Below are positions 34,291 through 44,922 of a DNA stretch of 64,000 nt, piece by piece. Position 1 is the first letter of the stretch; the number at the start of each line of letters is the position of its first letter. The notes beneath the pieces are model-generated. The model made no database searches. It was not told where the DNA came from and saw nothing but the letters and a program-made list of their open reading frames with translations. The position numbers and the translations under genes were made by a program. Source of the DNA: Polytrichum commune (lineage: Eukaryota > Streptophyta > Polytrichopsida > Polytrichales > Polytrichaceae); contig OX485807.1 in NCBI GenBank assembly GCA_950295325.1, positions 17,141,001-17,205,000 on the forward strand, in the 5' to 3' direction.

Positions 34291-34493
34291 AACTACAACG
34301 TCGCTTGATCGCAATCCTTGGCATTCAACCAGCATTCGAATGGTCCTCGTGCTTGCTTATGAACAGAAATAGTGATCGTTGTAGACATCGTTAACGTACT
34401 GTGGTAAAGTGTTGTTGGGGTATTACAAATGCATTCTGGAGAACACAGATCGCAACCCCAACCTCGATTCTCTCGAAGTTGGGTTTGGGTGTA

Positions 34494-34640
34494 TTTCCAC
34501 GTCAGACTGTAGGGTTGTAAATCCGGCATGTGGGATGCCGGTTGGGTCCAAGTGTCATCCCCCATGGAATAGTATATCTTTACATTGCTGCAGTCTTTGG
34601 GTTTATTCAAAGACATACCATCTATCTCTCCTGCCTCGGC
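34494..34640. repeat. Array block B, copy 0
   Basis: Non-assigned block with an internal 7-bp-stem hairpin (CCGGCAT...ATGCCGG). Other copies are 37,371-37,450, 38,750-38,910 and 42,010-42,170. The frame containing CRVVNPACGMPVGSKCHPPW is conserved between copies simply because the DNA is; no family is recognised. Confidence 0.7.
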
Positions 34641-35574
34641 TCTTACAGTGTTCACCTCTGCGATACGCAGCAATGTGTATGGGATAATGTTTCTTATGGG
34701 GATCGGAGTTTGGGCCCAGCTCAAGTGAATAAGTTATGTGACCCATCGAAATTACCTAAAAGTTGCAATAATATCTTCGATAGACCACACCCCTTTAATC
34801 TATGTAGCACAGTTTTAAAATGAATTCTGTAGATAGACGAAAGTGGTTCTCAACTTGGTCAACATGTCTAAGAAGCACAGAATCTGGGCTGTTTGCATAT
34901 CATTCTGGTTACTCTCAAAGAGATCATGACCTATGAATCACATAAGAATTGCATAAATGCTCCCAACCTGTAAGGTAGGGGAGAACCATGGCAGGGAACC
35001 ACCAAAGATTTCTCACAATTTAATGGCATTCATATTTACTCCCGAATCTGGCCAAGTGTATATTTTATAGTTGAGATTGCTGAGCATCGTCATAAGTTGG
35101 GCATGGCATTACAGACAGAAAGGAAACTATCCTTCGAGTGGATTGATATTTTATTCATTTCTCAAGCAACAAGTGAGTGCTTTGAAAAACATGCAGATGG
35201 AAGTGTTCAGCAGTGGAGGTGCCTGCTTAGTGTAGCAGCTCATTTTCGTGGAGTTTAAAAACGTGAGTGAAGGAAGGTACTGTAACTAGCCTCTTATTAC
35301 ATTCATTTGCTTATGTAGTGTCTTTGGCCACCTCCTGGTAGTTTCATACAAGTTATGCCGGTTCCTTAGGAACCAGCTGGTCAATATCATTCCTCAAACC
35401 TTCGCCACCACTGCAACATTCCACCAGGGACATGGATTAATGCAACTCCTTGAGTGTCTTCATCACAAAATCACGTACGGAAATCCAAAGGGTTTAACAA
35501 CCTCGTACAAAAAAACCAGAAAGACAAACCATGGTAACTCCTGATCGATTCCAACATGAGCCAAGAACCAAGCT

Positions 35575-36541
35575 CACCGTCTTAGTAAGGTTGAACGTTT
35601 GGTGATCCTAAGAGAGATCGATCGTCAGATGGTATGTAGACATCCTCAAAAAGAATAACCACAGTCTTCATTCTGTACATGAGTTGTGTTGTTGAGCTCA
35701 TCACACATTTATCATCATCAGCTAAGCCCCGCCCCAATTCTTGTACACATTTCATACTGGAATCATGCATCTTTGGATTACTTCATTGGATCAGTGCCTT
35801 TATTTGCGGGGTTTTATACCTACAACCGTCGGTCCTCGGATCCCAACGCTACGGGGTTTCTCAAACATGAGCATCATGAAAGCACCATGAATGCGTTTTA
35901 AAGATGGAGGATGCATATCAGGAATTGAGCTTTCTTAGAACCATTTACCAACTCACTGCTACAATCTAGCTCTCCAATGCTTTCAAGCTTCACTCAAAGT
36001 ATTGAGGTTGTTGAGATTGCTGAGCATCGCCTCCAGGTGGACATGGCATGACAGATACAAAGAAAACTAAAATTTTCACACCTCCGGCTGGATTGACATT
36101 CTCTTTCGTGATCCATAGCGAATCTGGGAGACAAGATTAGATTCAAAACAACTATCACGGCTTCCGGAAGGCTTTGTTCGAGTCGGCTTGCACCGTGCTT
36201 TTCTTATGCCCCTTAGGTCACTTCTCTTCGAGCATTCACTCAACTGGTTCTAACTGGTACAGGAAATGCACTGTTCTCTAGATATTTTCGAGGTTGCGCA
36301 CTACAATAAGAAGCCCAGGGTTGATCACTCCTTGCGAGAACCAGACTGCAGTGCCTCTGATTTGATTATGCCCGTGGAGTTGCCCAAGTATGTCATATTC
36401 GAAGGCGCCAAGGCTGTGACCAAACTAACAAGCGCTGACGTTATTCTTTCGTCTGCTCTGTACGAGATTCTGTTGTTTCAGAACGCCACCTTCGATATTC
36501 GGAAACCACGTCTACTTTGGAATACACTGCCCAAACTGTGA
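35575..36541 (+). pseudogene. H2B-derived pseudogene, array blocks D-C-E, unit 0
   Basis: Core histone H2B normally pairs with H2A in the nucleosome. Here, in order: GFYTYNRRSSDPNATG (about 35,800-35,850) corresponds to H2B helix 1 and loop (IYIFKVLKQVHPD-TG). In the same frame, STMNAF (about 35,883-35,900) corresponds to SIMNSF at the start of helix 2, followed by a stop. After roughly 370 bp of unrelated sequence, an ATG frame at 36,266-36,541 resumes with LDIFEVAHYNKKP (end of helix 2) and LPKYVIFEGAKAVTKLTSA (the C-terminal helix, H2B LAKHAVSEGTKAVTKFTSS). This frame runs 34 codons past the normal H2B end. The split, stop and tail indicate a broken gene. H2B identity is strong for the last segment, moderate for the rest. 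Confidence 0.7.
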
Positions 36542-36852
36542 TGGCTTTCCTCATTCCTTGAAAACTCATAGAGGGCGACTTTTACGTAATAGTTAACGAC
36601 TTCTAGCAAGTAGCATGAGACATACGCATATTCCCGGGAGCAGCTCTATCCAATGAACACGTTTCTTGTGGTAGACGAAAACATGCGTGTTAACGAACCG
36701 TGCACATGTGCGAGAGAAAACAATTCCCCCAATATGAAAAATGTGCAAGTTAACATCAGAAGCACTTCAATGGAGCACACAGCGAAGTCGTACTATTGCC
36801 AAATCAATACACACATGTCCTCCGATTTCGATAATAAACATTTCCAGATTGA

Positions 36853-37220
36853 AATTGTTTGTATGGGGCCCGCGCGAACGCGAGGCCCCACTGCCACAAA
36901 TTATGACGTGTATTCCTCCCGTAGGAAGATACTAGAGTCACCCAGCCCGAAGTGCAATGAGACAGACTCCTCCAGGCCATCCACCTTCTGGATTGTGGAT
37001 ACACCCCGCCCAGGTAAGTGAGGTCCATGTCTTCATCGGAGGAATTTATTGTCACTTTCTTCGTCCATCCCATCCCGACGATATGGGTTTTCTCTAATGT
37101 TTTTCAAACTTAGGAAGCGACCATGACATCAACCGTGTGGAAGAAATTTTGCAAGGGCCTCGACACTTCAGCCTCAGTCGATCGCAATGGTCGGCATTCA
37201 ACCAACTTTCGCAGACTCTT
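36853..37220 (+). pseudogene. Array block A, copy 1: H2B helix 1-2 remnant
   Basis: After the GC-rich segment, GIYCHFLRPSHPDDMGF (about 37,038-37,088) matches the H2B pattern IY-x(4)-L-x(3)-HPD-x-G with small indels. Then HDINRVEEILQ (about 37,121-37,153) matches FINDIFEKLAQ. Stops and frame changes between the two parts rule out an intact histone. Confidence 0.5.
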
Positions 37221-37689
37221 GATGTTTCAATATGAAGCGTTTTTTTATGCTCCTACACATCATTATCGATCTTTGTTAGGAATGCGGTAGAGTTTTGCAA
37301 AAGCTTGCTGACGAGCACGCATGACAATTATCCTACAGGGATCCCTAGAGGATTTGTAGTTTAATAGAATTTCCACGTCAGACTGTAGGGTTGCGAATCC
37401 GGCTGGGTCCAAGTGTCATCCCCCGTGGAATAGTATATCTTTACTTTGCTAACTGCTATTACAGTTTTGTTTAGAACATGGAGCGGCGTCAGAGTTGGAC
37501 AATGGCAATACGGAGAGAAAGGAAATTCAAAGAATTTCAAACCTCCGGGCGGATTGCGATCTTATTTCATTTCTCAATCGTCAAGTTCGAGCTTTTGATG
37601 CGCAAACGACGTTGCAATGATGCTTGACGTAGCAAATAATTGAATTCCATGTCAATTATAACAAAACCTAATCCATGTACGGATTTCAT

Positions 37690-38010
37690 CCAAATTGAAG
37701 TTGTATGGGAGAGGGCCGCGCGAACGCGAGCCCCCGCTGCCACAAATTATGACGTGTATGCCTCCCGTGGGAAGATACTAGAGTCACCCGGCCCGAAGTG
37801 CAATGGGGCAGACTCCTCCAGGCTATCCACCTTCCAGATCATGGATACACCCCGCCCAGGTAAGTAAATTCCTTATCTTCATCGGAGGGATTTATTCTCA
37901 CTTTCTTCGTCCATATCATCCGGACAGTATGGGGTTTCTCTAGTCTTTCTCAATCTTAGCAAGTGAGCATGAGATCAACTGTGTGGAAGAAACTTTGCAA
38001 GAGCCTCGAA
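37690..38010 (+). pseudogene. Array block A, copy 2
   Basis: Same layout as copy 1, with the GC-rich part nearly identical to the 41,247 and 44,268 copies. The helix 1 region is degraded; a short 'EHEINCVEETLQEP' remnant remains near 37,969-38,010. Confidence 0.45.
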
Positions 38011-38217
38011 ATTACTTATAGTTTGGGCCCAGCTAAAGTGAATAAGTTATGTTAATTGAACCTTTTGAGTAACTAATGCAACTCCTTGAGTGCCTTCATC
38101 ACCAAAATCACGTACGCATATCCAAGTGGTTTAACAACCTCGTACTAAACAAACCAAACCAGAAAGACAAACCATGGTAAGCTCCTGATCGATTCCAACA
38201 TGAGCCAAGAACCAAGC

Positions 38218-38644
38218 TCACCGTCTTAGTAAGGTTGAATGCTTGGTGATCCTAAGAGAGATCGATCGCCAGATGGTATGTGGACAACCTCAAAAAGAAT
38301 AACCACATTTTTCATTCTGTACATGAGTTGTGTTGTTGAGCTCATCACACATTTATCATCATCCGCTAAGCCCCGCCCCAATTCTTGTACACATTTCATA
38401 CTGGAATCATGCATCTTCGGATTACCTCATTGCATCAGTGTCTTTATCTGCGGGATTTTATACTTACATCCTTCGGTCCTCGGATCCCAACGCTACGGGG
38501 TTTCTCAAATCTTTCTCAAACTGCTTAAGCGAGTACGAAGTAAATCGTGTGGAAGACTCTCTGCGAGAGCCTAGACTTTACAAATTCATTCGATCGCAAT
38601 CCTTCGCAATCCTTCGCATTCATTCTACAATCAAAGACTCCTGA
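38218..38644 (+). pseudogene. Array block D, unit 1: H2B helix 1-2 remnant in one frame
   Basis: An open frame (38,330-38,644, no ATG at its start) contains AGFYTYILRSSDPNATGF. This aligns with H2B IYIFKVLKQVHPD-TGI including L, P, T and G positions. In frame, YEVNRVEDSLREP follows, aligning with FVNDIFEKLAQEA. It then diverges with no YNKKP region before the stop. This is the longest single-frame H2B-like stretch in the array. Confidence 0.55.
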
Positions 38645-39019
38645 TGATTACGTGAAAGTAAATTTTGATGCCACCTATCATTCTCAAATCTGTAAGAAAG
38701 CCGCGAAAGTTTCGAGAACAAATGACAACCAAGCCATTAGGTTTTAACACATTTCCACGTCAGACTGTAGGGTTGTGAATCCGGCATGTGGGATGCCGGT
38801 TGGGTCCAAGTGTCATCCCCCGTGGAATAGTATATCTTTATTTTGCTGCAGTCTTTGGGTTTATTCAAAGACATAATATTCACCTCTCCTGCCATGGCTC
38901 TTACAGTGCTCACAAAGGCAAGTAACCATCAATGTGTATGGGATATTCAATCGCAAAGATTGCAATCATGCTCCCAACTGTAAGCTACGGAAGAACCACC
39001 AACCTTTTCCAGAGGGCTG

Positions 39020-39760
39020 GACAATGGCATTACAGCTAGAAATGGAAGGAAGGCAGTTTCAGACCTTTGGATCAATTGAGATTTTATTTGATCTCTCAAC
39101 CAACAAGTCAGTGCTTTCGAAATGCAGATCATTCTTCGCCCAAATTCATTGGCAAGGTTAAACTGCTCAGGGGCACATTTTCATCTTCTCAACTGTGCAT
39201 TGTGGGAAGTAGCAAGTGATTACTATTTTCTCATTAAATATGTTCGCGTGGCAAGATACCTGTGTCTGTGTGGCCACCTCCTGGTTTCTGCATACAAAAT
39301 ACCTACTTGTTCTATACATTTTTAATTTATAAACAGGTCTATTCGTAAACCTTCACCACCAAAGGGAAGAGGTTATCATAACATCGCACACGGTTAGGGT
39401 TTAACAGCCTCGTAAACTTGATGGCCAATGGAGTAAAATCGGATGCATAACCTGGAAAATGAACCTGTAGTTGCCAACAGTATTGAAAGGACCGATCGTC
39501 ACACTTTCCAACACTTGGTCGTACTTCTCATCCTCCGCGGAACCCATACACATGAGCTTATATTCCAGATCCGCAGTGCCAGATTAACCGTGAGAATGCA
39601 TTCGAGTTATGTTGCCACTCACTTGCATGCAATTGCGCAACTTCGAATTCGAAAACTCTTTATGGTCATCTTGACGAAATGCTAGGACAAGAAGTATTAT
39701 TGAAACTAAAGCTTAAGTGAGGATGAGAAGGAGTATTGAGCGTACTTCAGCGGGGCGAGG
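39020..39760. repeat. Array blocks G and F, unit 1
   Basis: G (about 39,020-39,260, 'ttagattgagattttatttgatctctcaaccaa'-type) and F (39,336-39,760, 'attcgtaaaccttcacca') are duplicated at 42,568-42,800 and 42,837-43,270. No recognised protein; F contains an open plus-strand frame at 39,443-39,685 that is broken in the second copy. Confidence 0.7.
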
Positions 39761-39761
39761 C

Positions 39762-39925
39762 CACAAGGAGCATTTGGGAAACTCCCGCATGGGAAAAGGG
39801 ATGGTTTTCCCACTATGAACATTCCCACTTTGACATAATTCCCTCCTTTTGAAGGGAGTTCTTACGTTTTTCCCGCACACAAGAGGGAATTGTGCCAAGA
39901 GGGAATGTTGTAAATCACCCTTGTG
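39762..39925. mobile_element. 164-bp MITE with 3-bp duplication and empty-site paralogue
   Basis: Ends CACAAGGAGCATTTGGGAA and TAAATCACCCTTGTG (inverted repeats), flanked by GGC at 39,759-39,761 and 39,926-39,928. The paralogous unit at 43,261-43,280 reads straight through with one GGC (43,271-43,273), which is the empty site. A 3-bp duplication suggests a CACTA-like or Harbinger-like source; the termini (CACAAGG) fit the former better. Non-coding, and inserted after the unit duplication, or lost from the other copy. Confidence 0.8.
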
Positions 39926-40187
39926 GGCATTCGTAGGAAATATTAAATTACAAAGGATTGAGGAACATCGACGGGTAATCGAACACCATTACATTCATCA
40001 TATTCATTACACTCATTGTCTCCTGTGTGTACTCTGTGTATGGAGCTAATTACAGTAATTGTAAGTTCACAACTTCACACCAAAGAAATCCTTCCGTCTG
40101 AATCTCCTCGCGTGAAACAGACGTTTCCAAATTGAGAGTCTAATATGTACCCCGCTGCCTGATATTTATCTACTTTGTCCTCCCATT

Positions 40188-40950
40188 GTGCAATCGAAAA
40201 GCAGAGGCAGCGTAATGAGTCAAAGAAGTGCCATAGAACTAGTCAGGGCCGATGCATTGGTGTTTGCGAAGTTTCGCAACACGCGGCTGCTAAGCGAGCT
40301 GGTCATGGCCAGCAGTAGGGCATGGATAAAGCACAGCTCGAAATCTGGCCAAGTGTTAACAATGAGCATCATGAACGCACCATGAATGCGGTTTACAGAT
40401 AGAGGATGCATATTAGGAATTGAACTTTCTTTGGAACCACTTACCAACTCCCTGCTACAATCTAGCTCTCCAATGCCTTCAATCTTCACTCATAGTATTG
40501 AGGTTGTTGAGATTGCTGAGCATCGCCTCCAGTTGGACATGACATTACAGATACAAAGGGAACTAAAACATTCAGACCTCCGGGTGGATTGACATTTTAT
40601 GTTGTGATGCATTGCGAAATCCGGGACACAAGAATGGAGTCAAAATAACTATCACGGCTTCCCGAAGGCTTTTGTTAGGGTCGCCTTGCTCTGTGCTTCC
40701 TTTTGTTGCTCCCTATGTCACTGAATTAGTTCGATGTGGTACAGGCTGTGCACTATTCTCCGGATATCATCGAAGTTGCGCTCTGCGACAAGAATCCCAG
40801 GATTGATCACTTCTGGCAAGATCCAGACTGTAGTGCGTCTAATTTGATTTGCTCGTGGAGTTGGCCAAGTACGTTATTTCGGAAGGCTCCAAGCCTGTGA
40901 CCAATTTAATCAGCACTGCTGAAACTGCGATGGTTTTCTTCATTGCGTGA
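40188..40950 (+). pseudogene. H2B-derived pseudogene, array blocks C-E, unit 1
   Basis: ATG frame 40,188-40,385 ends in KHSSKSGQVLTMSIMNAP, matching H2B HPDTGISSKAMSIMNSF. It stops where an 11-nt direct repeat (ATGAACGCACC / ATGAATGCG) breaks the frame. Downstream, DKNPRIDHFWQDPDCSASN (about 40,786-40,845) and then, one frame over, ELAKYVISEGSKPVTNL (about 40,858-40,910) match the H2B C-terminal region. The frame change and stop codons make it non-functional as H2B. Confidence 0.6.
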
Positions 40951-41246
40951 AACTGATGATAGAAGACAAATTCTACGTCTTAGTTAACGAGTTCTGACAA
41001 GTAGCATGAGACATATGCATATTCTCGGATCAGCTGTATCCAATGAACGCGCCTCCTGTGGTAGACAAAAGCATGCTTGTTAACGAACCGTGCACATGTG
41101 TGCGAGAATAAAACATTTCCCCGAATCTGAAAGATGTGCAAGTTGACATCATTTGCGTTTCACTGGGGCACACAGCGACTTCGTCCTATTGACAATTTAC
41201 GAGACGCAGGAGTTGCAGTTCTGAAATTACGCATTCCCATATTGAA

Positions 41247-41570
41247 GTTGTTTGGATGGGGGCCGCGCGAACGCGAGCCCCCGCTGCCACAAATTATGAC
41301 GTGTATGCCTCCCGTAGGAAGATACTAGAGTCACCCGGCCCGAAGTGCAATGGGGCAGGCTCCTCTAGGCCATCCACCTTCCAGATCATGGATACACCCC
41401 GCCCAGGTAAGTGAGGTTCCTGTCTTCATCGGAGGTATTTATTCGCACTTTCTTCGTCCATCCCATCCCGACGGTATGGGTTTTCTCTAGTCTTTCTCAA
41501 TCTTAGCAAGCGACCATGAGATAAACCGTGTGGAAGAAATTTCGCAAGAGCCTCGAAAGTACTTGTAGTT
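41247..41570 (+). pseudogene. Array block A, copy 3: H2B helix 1-2 remnant
   Basis: Best preserved helix 1 in block A: GGIYSHFLRPSHPDGMGF at about 41,431-41,487, matching H2B IYIFKVLKQVHPDTGI with a one-residue gap. A TAG follows at once. 'INRVEEISQEPR' persists downstream. The rest of the unit, including most of block D, is deleted after about 41,850. Confidence 0.5.
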
Positions 41571-43339
41571 TGGGCCCAGCTAAAGAAAATAAGTTATGTT
41601 ATTTGAAACTTTTGAGTAATCAATGCAACTTCTTGAGTGCCTTCATCACCAAAATCACGTACGGATCTCCAAAGGGTTTAACAACCTACCAAACAAACCA
41701 AACCAGAAAGACAAAGCTTAATAAGCTCCTCATCGATTCAACATTAGCCAAGATCCAAGCTCACCGTCTTAGTACGGTTGAATGTTTGGTGATCCTAAGA
41801 GAGATCGATCACCAGATGGTATGGAGACAACCTCAAAAAGAATAACCAATTTGATCGCAATGCTTGGCATTCATTCTACAATCAAAGACTACTCATGATT
41901 ACTTCAAAGAAAATTTTGATCCCACCTATCTATTTCAAATCTGTACGAAGCATGGTGGACAAAGATGCAGAGAGAACAGATGACAACCAATCCATCAGGT
42001 TTGAATGTGTGTCCACGTCAGACTGTAGGGTTGTGAATCCGGCATGTGGGATGCCGGTTGGGTCCAAGTGTCATCCCCCGTGGAATAGTATATTTTTACT
42101 TTGCTGCAGTCTTTGGGTTTATTCAAAGACATAACACTCACCTCTCCTTCCATGGCTCTTACAGGTCTCACCAAGGCAAGTATGCATCTATGTTTATGGG
42201 ATTTTCAGTTTCAAAGATTGCAAATCATGTAAGCTAGCGAAGAACCATCAACCTTTTCGTACAAAAAAATGGCATTCGTATCCTCTCCTCCGAAATGTGG
42301 TCGAGTGTTAACAATGAGCATCATGAACGCATCATAAATGCAGTTTTAAGATTGAGGATGCAAGTAGGGATTTAACTTGCTTCGAAACCAGTTACTATCT
42401 CACTGCCACAACTATTCTCTCCAATGGCAGTGCAGGCTTTACGCAGTTTGGCGGCAGTTTGGTCTTACGACGCGTATTAAAATAATTGACAATTACGTTC
42501 AGTTGTACATCGCCTTAATGTTTAGAACCTGGTTCGAAGTGGCGTCAGGGTTAGAGAGGGCTAGACAATGGCATTCCAGATAGAAATGGAAATGAGGCAC
42601 TTTCAGACCTTTGGTTAGATTGAGATTTTATTTGATCTCTCAACCAACAAGTCAGTGCTTTTGATATGCAGATCATTTTTCGTCCAAGTTCATTGGCAAG
42701 GCTAAACTGCTCAGAGGCACGTTTTCATCTTCTGAACAGTGAATTGTGGGAAGTAGGAAAGGATTACTATTCTCTCATTATATATGTTTGCGTGGCAAGA
42801 TGCCTATTTGTTCTATACATTTCCAAAATATAACCAGGTCTATTCGTAAACCTTCACCATCAAAGGGAAGAGGTTATCATAACATCGCACACGGATAATC
42901 AAAGGGTTTGACAGCCTCGTAAACATAAAATTGATGGCCAATGGAGTAGAATCGGACGTATAACCTGGAAAATGAACCTGTAGTTGCCAGCAGTATTGAA
43001 GGACCCATCATCACACTTTCCAACACTTGGTCGTACTTCTCAACGTCAGCGGAACCCATATACATGAGCTTCTGTTCCAGATCTGCAGTGCCAGACTAAC
43101 CGTGAGAATGCATTCGAGTTATGTTGCCACTCACTTGCATGCAATTGCGCAATTTCGAATTCGAAATCTGTTTTTGGCCATCTGGACGAAATGTTAGGAC
43201 AAGAAGTATTATTGCAACTAAAGCGTAAGTGAGGATGTGAAGGAATATTGAGCATCCTTCAGCGGGGCGAGGCATTCGTCGGAAATATTAATTTGCAAAG
43301 GATTGAAGAACATCGACGGGATATCATGGCTGGTCATGG

Positions 43340-43960
43340 CCAGCAGTAGGGCATGGATAAAGCACAGCTCGAAATCTGGCCGCGTGTTTAACAATGAGCA
43401 TCATGAACGCATCATGAATGCGGTTTAAAGATGGAGGATGCATATCAGGAATTGAACTTTCTTTGGAACCACTTACCAACTCCCTGCTACAATCTAGCTC
43501 TCCAATGCCTTCAACCATCACTCAAAGTATTGAGGTTGTTGAGATTGCTGAGCATCGCCTCCAGTTGGACATAGCATTACAGACACAAAGGAAACTAAAA
43601 CATTCAGACCTCCGGGTGGATTGGCATTTTATTTTGTGATGCATTGAGAAATCTGGGACACAAGAATGGAGTCAAAACAACTATCACGGCTTCCCGAAGG
43701 CTTTGTTAGAGTTGCCTTGCTCCGTGCTTCCTTTTGTTGCCCCCTATGTCACTGAAATGGTTCGAAGTGGTACAGGTTATGCACTATTCTCCGAATATCA
43801 TCCAAGTTGCGCTCTACGACAAGAATCCCAGGATTGATCAATTCTGGCACGATCCAGACTGTAGTGCGTCTAATTTGATTTGCTCGTGGAGTTGGCCAAG
43901 CACGTTATTTCGGAAGGCTCCAAGCCTGTGACCAATTTAATCAGCACTGCTGAAACTGCG
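43340..43960 (+). pseudogene. H2B-derived pseudogene, array blocks C-E, unit 2
   Basis: Near-identical to unit 1 (40,303-40,930): the same MSIMNA motif at about 43,400, the same 11-nt repeat lesion, the same shifted frame before the ELAKYVISEG-like segment, and the same deletion after SKPVTNL relative to unit 0. The ~320 bp preceding MSIMNA in unit 1 (39,975-40,298) are absent here. Confidence 0.6.
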
Positions 43961-44267
43961 ATGGTTTTCTTCATTGCCTGAAACTGATGATAGAAGACAA
44001 ATTCTACGTCATAGTTAACGAGTTCTGACAAGTAGGATGAGACATATGCATATTCTCGGATCAGCTGTATCCAATGAACGCGCCTCCTATGGTAGACAAA
44101 AGCATGCTTGTTAACGAACCGTGCACGTGTGTGCGAGAATAAAACATTTCCCCCAATCTGAAAGAAGTGCAAGTTGACATTATTTGCGCTTCACTGGGGC
44201 ACACAGCGACTTCGTACAATTGACAATTTACGGGACACAGGGTTTGCAGTTCTGAAATTACGCATTT

Positions 44268-44450
44268 CCAGATTGAAGTTGTTTGTGTGGGGGCCGCGCG
44301 AACGCGAGCCCCCGCTGCCACAAATTATGACGTGTATGCCTCCCGTAGGAAGATACTAGAGTCACCCGGCCCGAAGTGCAATGGGGCAGGCTCCTCTAGG
44401 CCATCCACCTTCCAGATCATGGATACACCCCGCCCAGGTAAGTGAGTTCG
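44268..44450. repeat. Array block A, copy 4, truncated: right edge of the array
   Basis: Matches the GC-rich half of block A through GCCCAGGTAAGTGAG and then switches at about 44,448 to unrelated sequence, so the array ends here. Confidence 0.8.
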
Positions 44451-44922
44451 GAGTCTTCAGACCCCGCTCTTGTACAAGCCCTACCTCTCTGGCTCCTCCA
44501 TAGCTATGGGACAATCCCACAGGAACGCAAGGGGACCTCGTTCAATCGTTGCCTACCATCACCACAAGGCTTGGTTAGGAAGTCATTGTCCATAAGCAAA
44601 CTGTGCATGATGTTACAACCAAACCCACAGCGCACACATTCAAGCACATTTGGTCAATGTGCTTCCTCAATCGGCGATGGCATTCAACTCAACATCGAGA
44701 AGCAGACTCATCAGCAAGTTGAACATGGCACAAAAATCAAGTAAATTGTTGGGGTTACTGATCCGGCTCACGAATATCATTGGGATAATCCGACAGGCCA
44801 GCACTGTTATCCAAAAAGATGAGGAGACGCCTCGTTCGATTGCTCACTGCGATGAAATCGTGCTTTTGGGTCATTGTAGCCGATGCACTAATCACTGTTG
44901 GATAAAACTCTATGTTGAGAAG
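44451..44922. other. Unique flank of the array
   Basis: Less A+T-rich than typical intergenic sequence here, with open plus-strand frames (44,442-44,744; 44,650-44,979) but no motif I recognise. Confidence 0.5.

Larger units (their letters stand above)
33764..44450. repeat. Decayed tandem array of about 3.0-3.6 kb units derived partly from histone H2B
   Basis: Recurring blocks in a shared order. Block A (GC-rich, starting near GGCCGCGCGAACGCGAGC) is at 33,964, 36,853, 37,690, 41,247 and 44,268. B ('cacgtcagactgtagggtt') is at 34,494, 37,371, 38,750 and 42,010. C ('atgagcatcatgaa') is at 35,865, 40,360, 42,312 and 43,394. D is at 35,575, 38,218 and 41,760 (truncated). E is at 36,157, 40,640 and 43,690. 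F is at 39,336 and 42,837; G at 39,020 and 42,568. The clearest units are 37,690-41,246 and 41,247-44,267, with near-identical C-E-A segments. Blocks A, C, D and E carry H2B-like coding remnants. B, F and G are unassigned. Confidence 0.85.

Noticed and set aside
39443-39685. Block F frame with a faint H2A-like pattern (SYVATHLHAIA)
   Set aside because: Only isolated hydrophobic positions match; the second copy of the block is broken. Considered chance.
33985-41300. Histone H3-like motifs: RAARTRAPA in block A (H3 KAARKSAPA) and EIAEH...MALQ...LF in blocks C and G (H3 EIAQD...MALQ...LF)
   Set aside because: Short matches with inconsistent spacing; not enough to claim H3. Should be tested together with the H2B profile search.
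33964-44440. Conserved CCCAG/GTAAGT splice-donor-like site at the end of each GC-rich block A segment (34,139; 37,014; 37,860; 41,407; 44,438), suggesting a repeated exon
   Set aside because: The sequence immediately after the 'donor' aligns with H2B helix 1 and with block D, so it looks like former coding sequence rather than intron. Conservation is explained by recent duplication.
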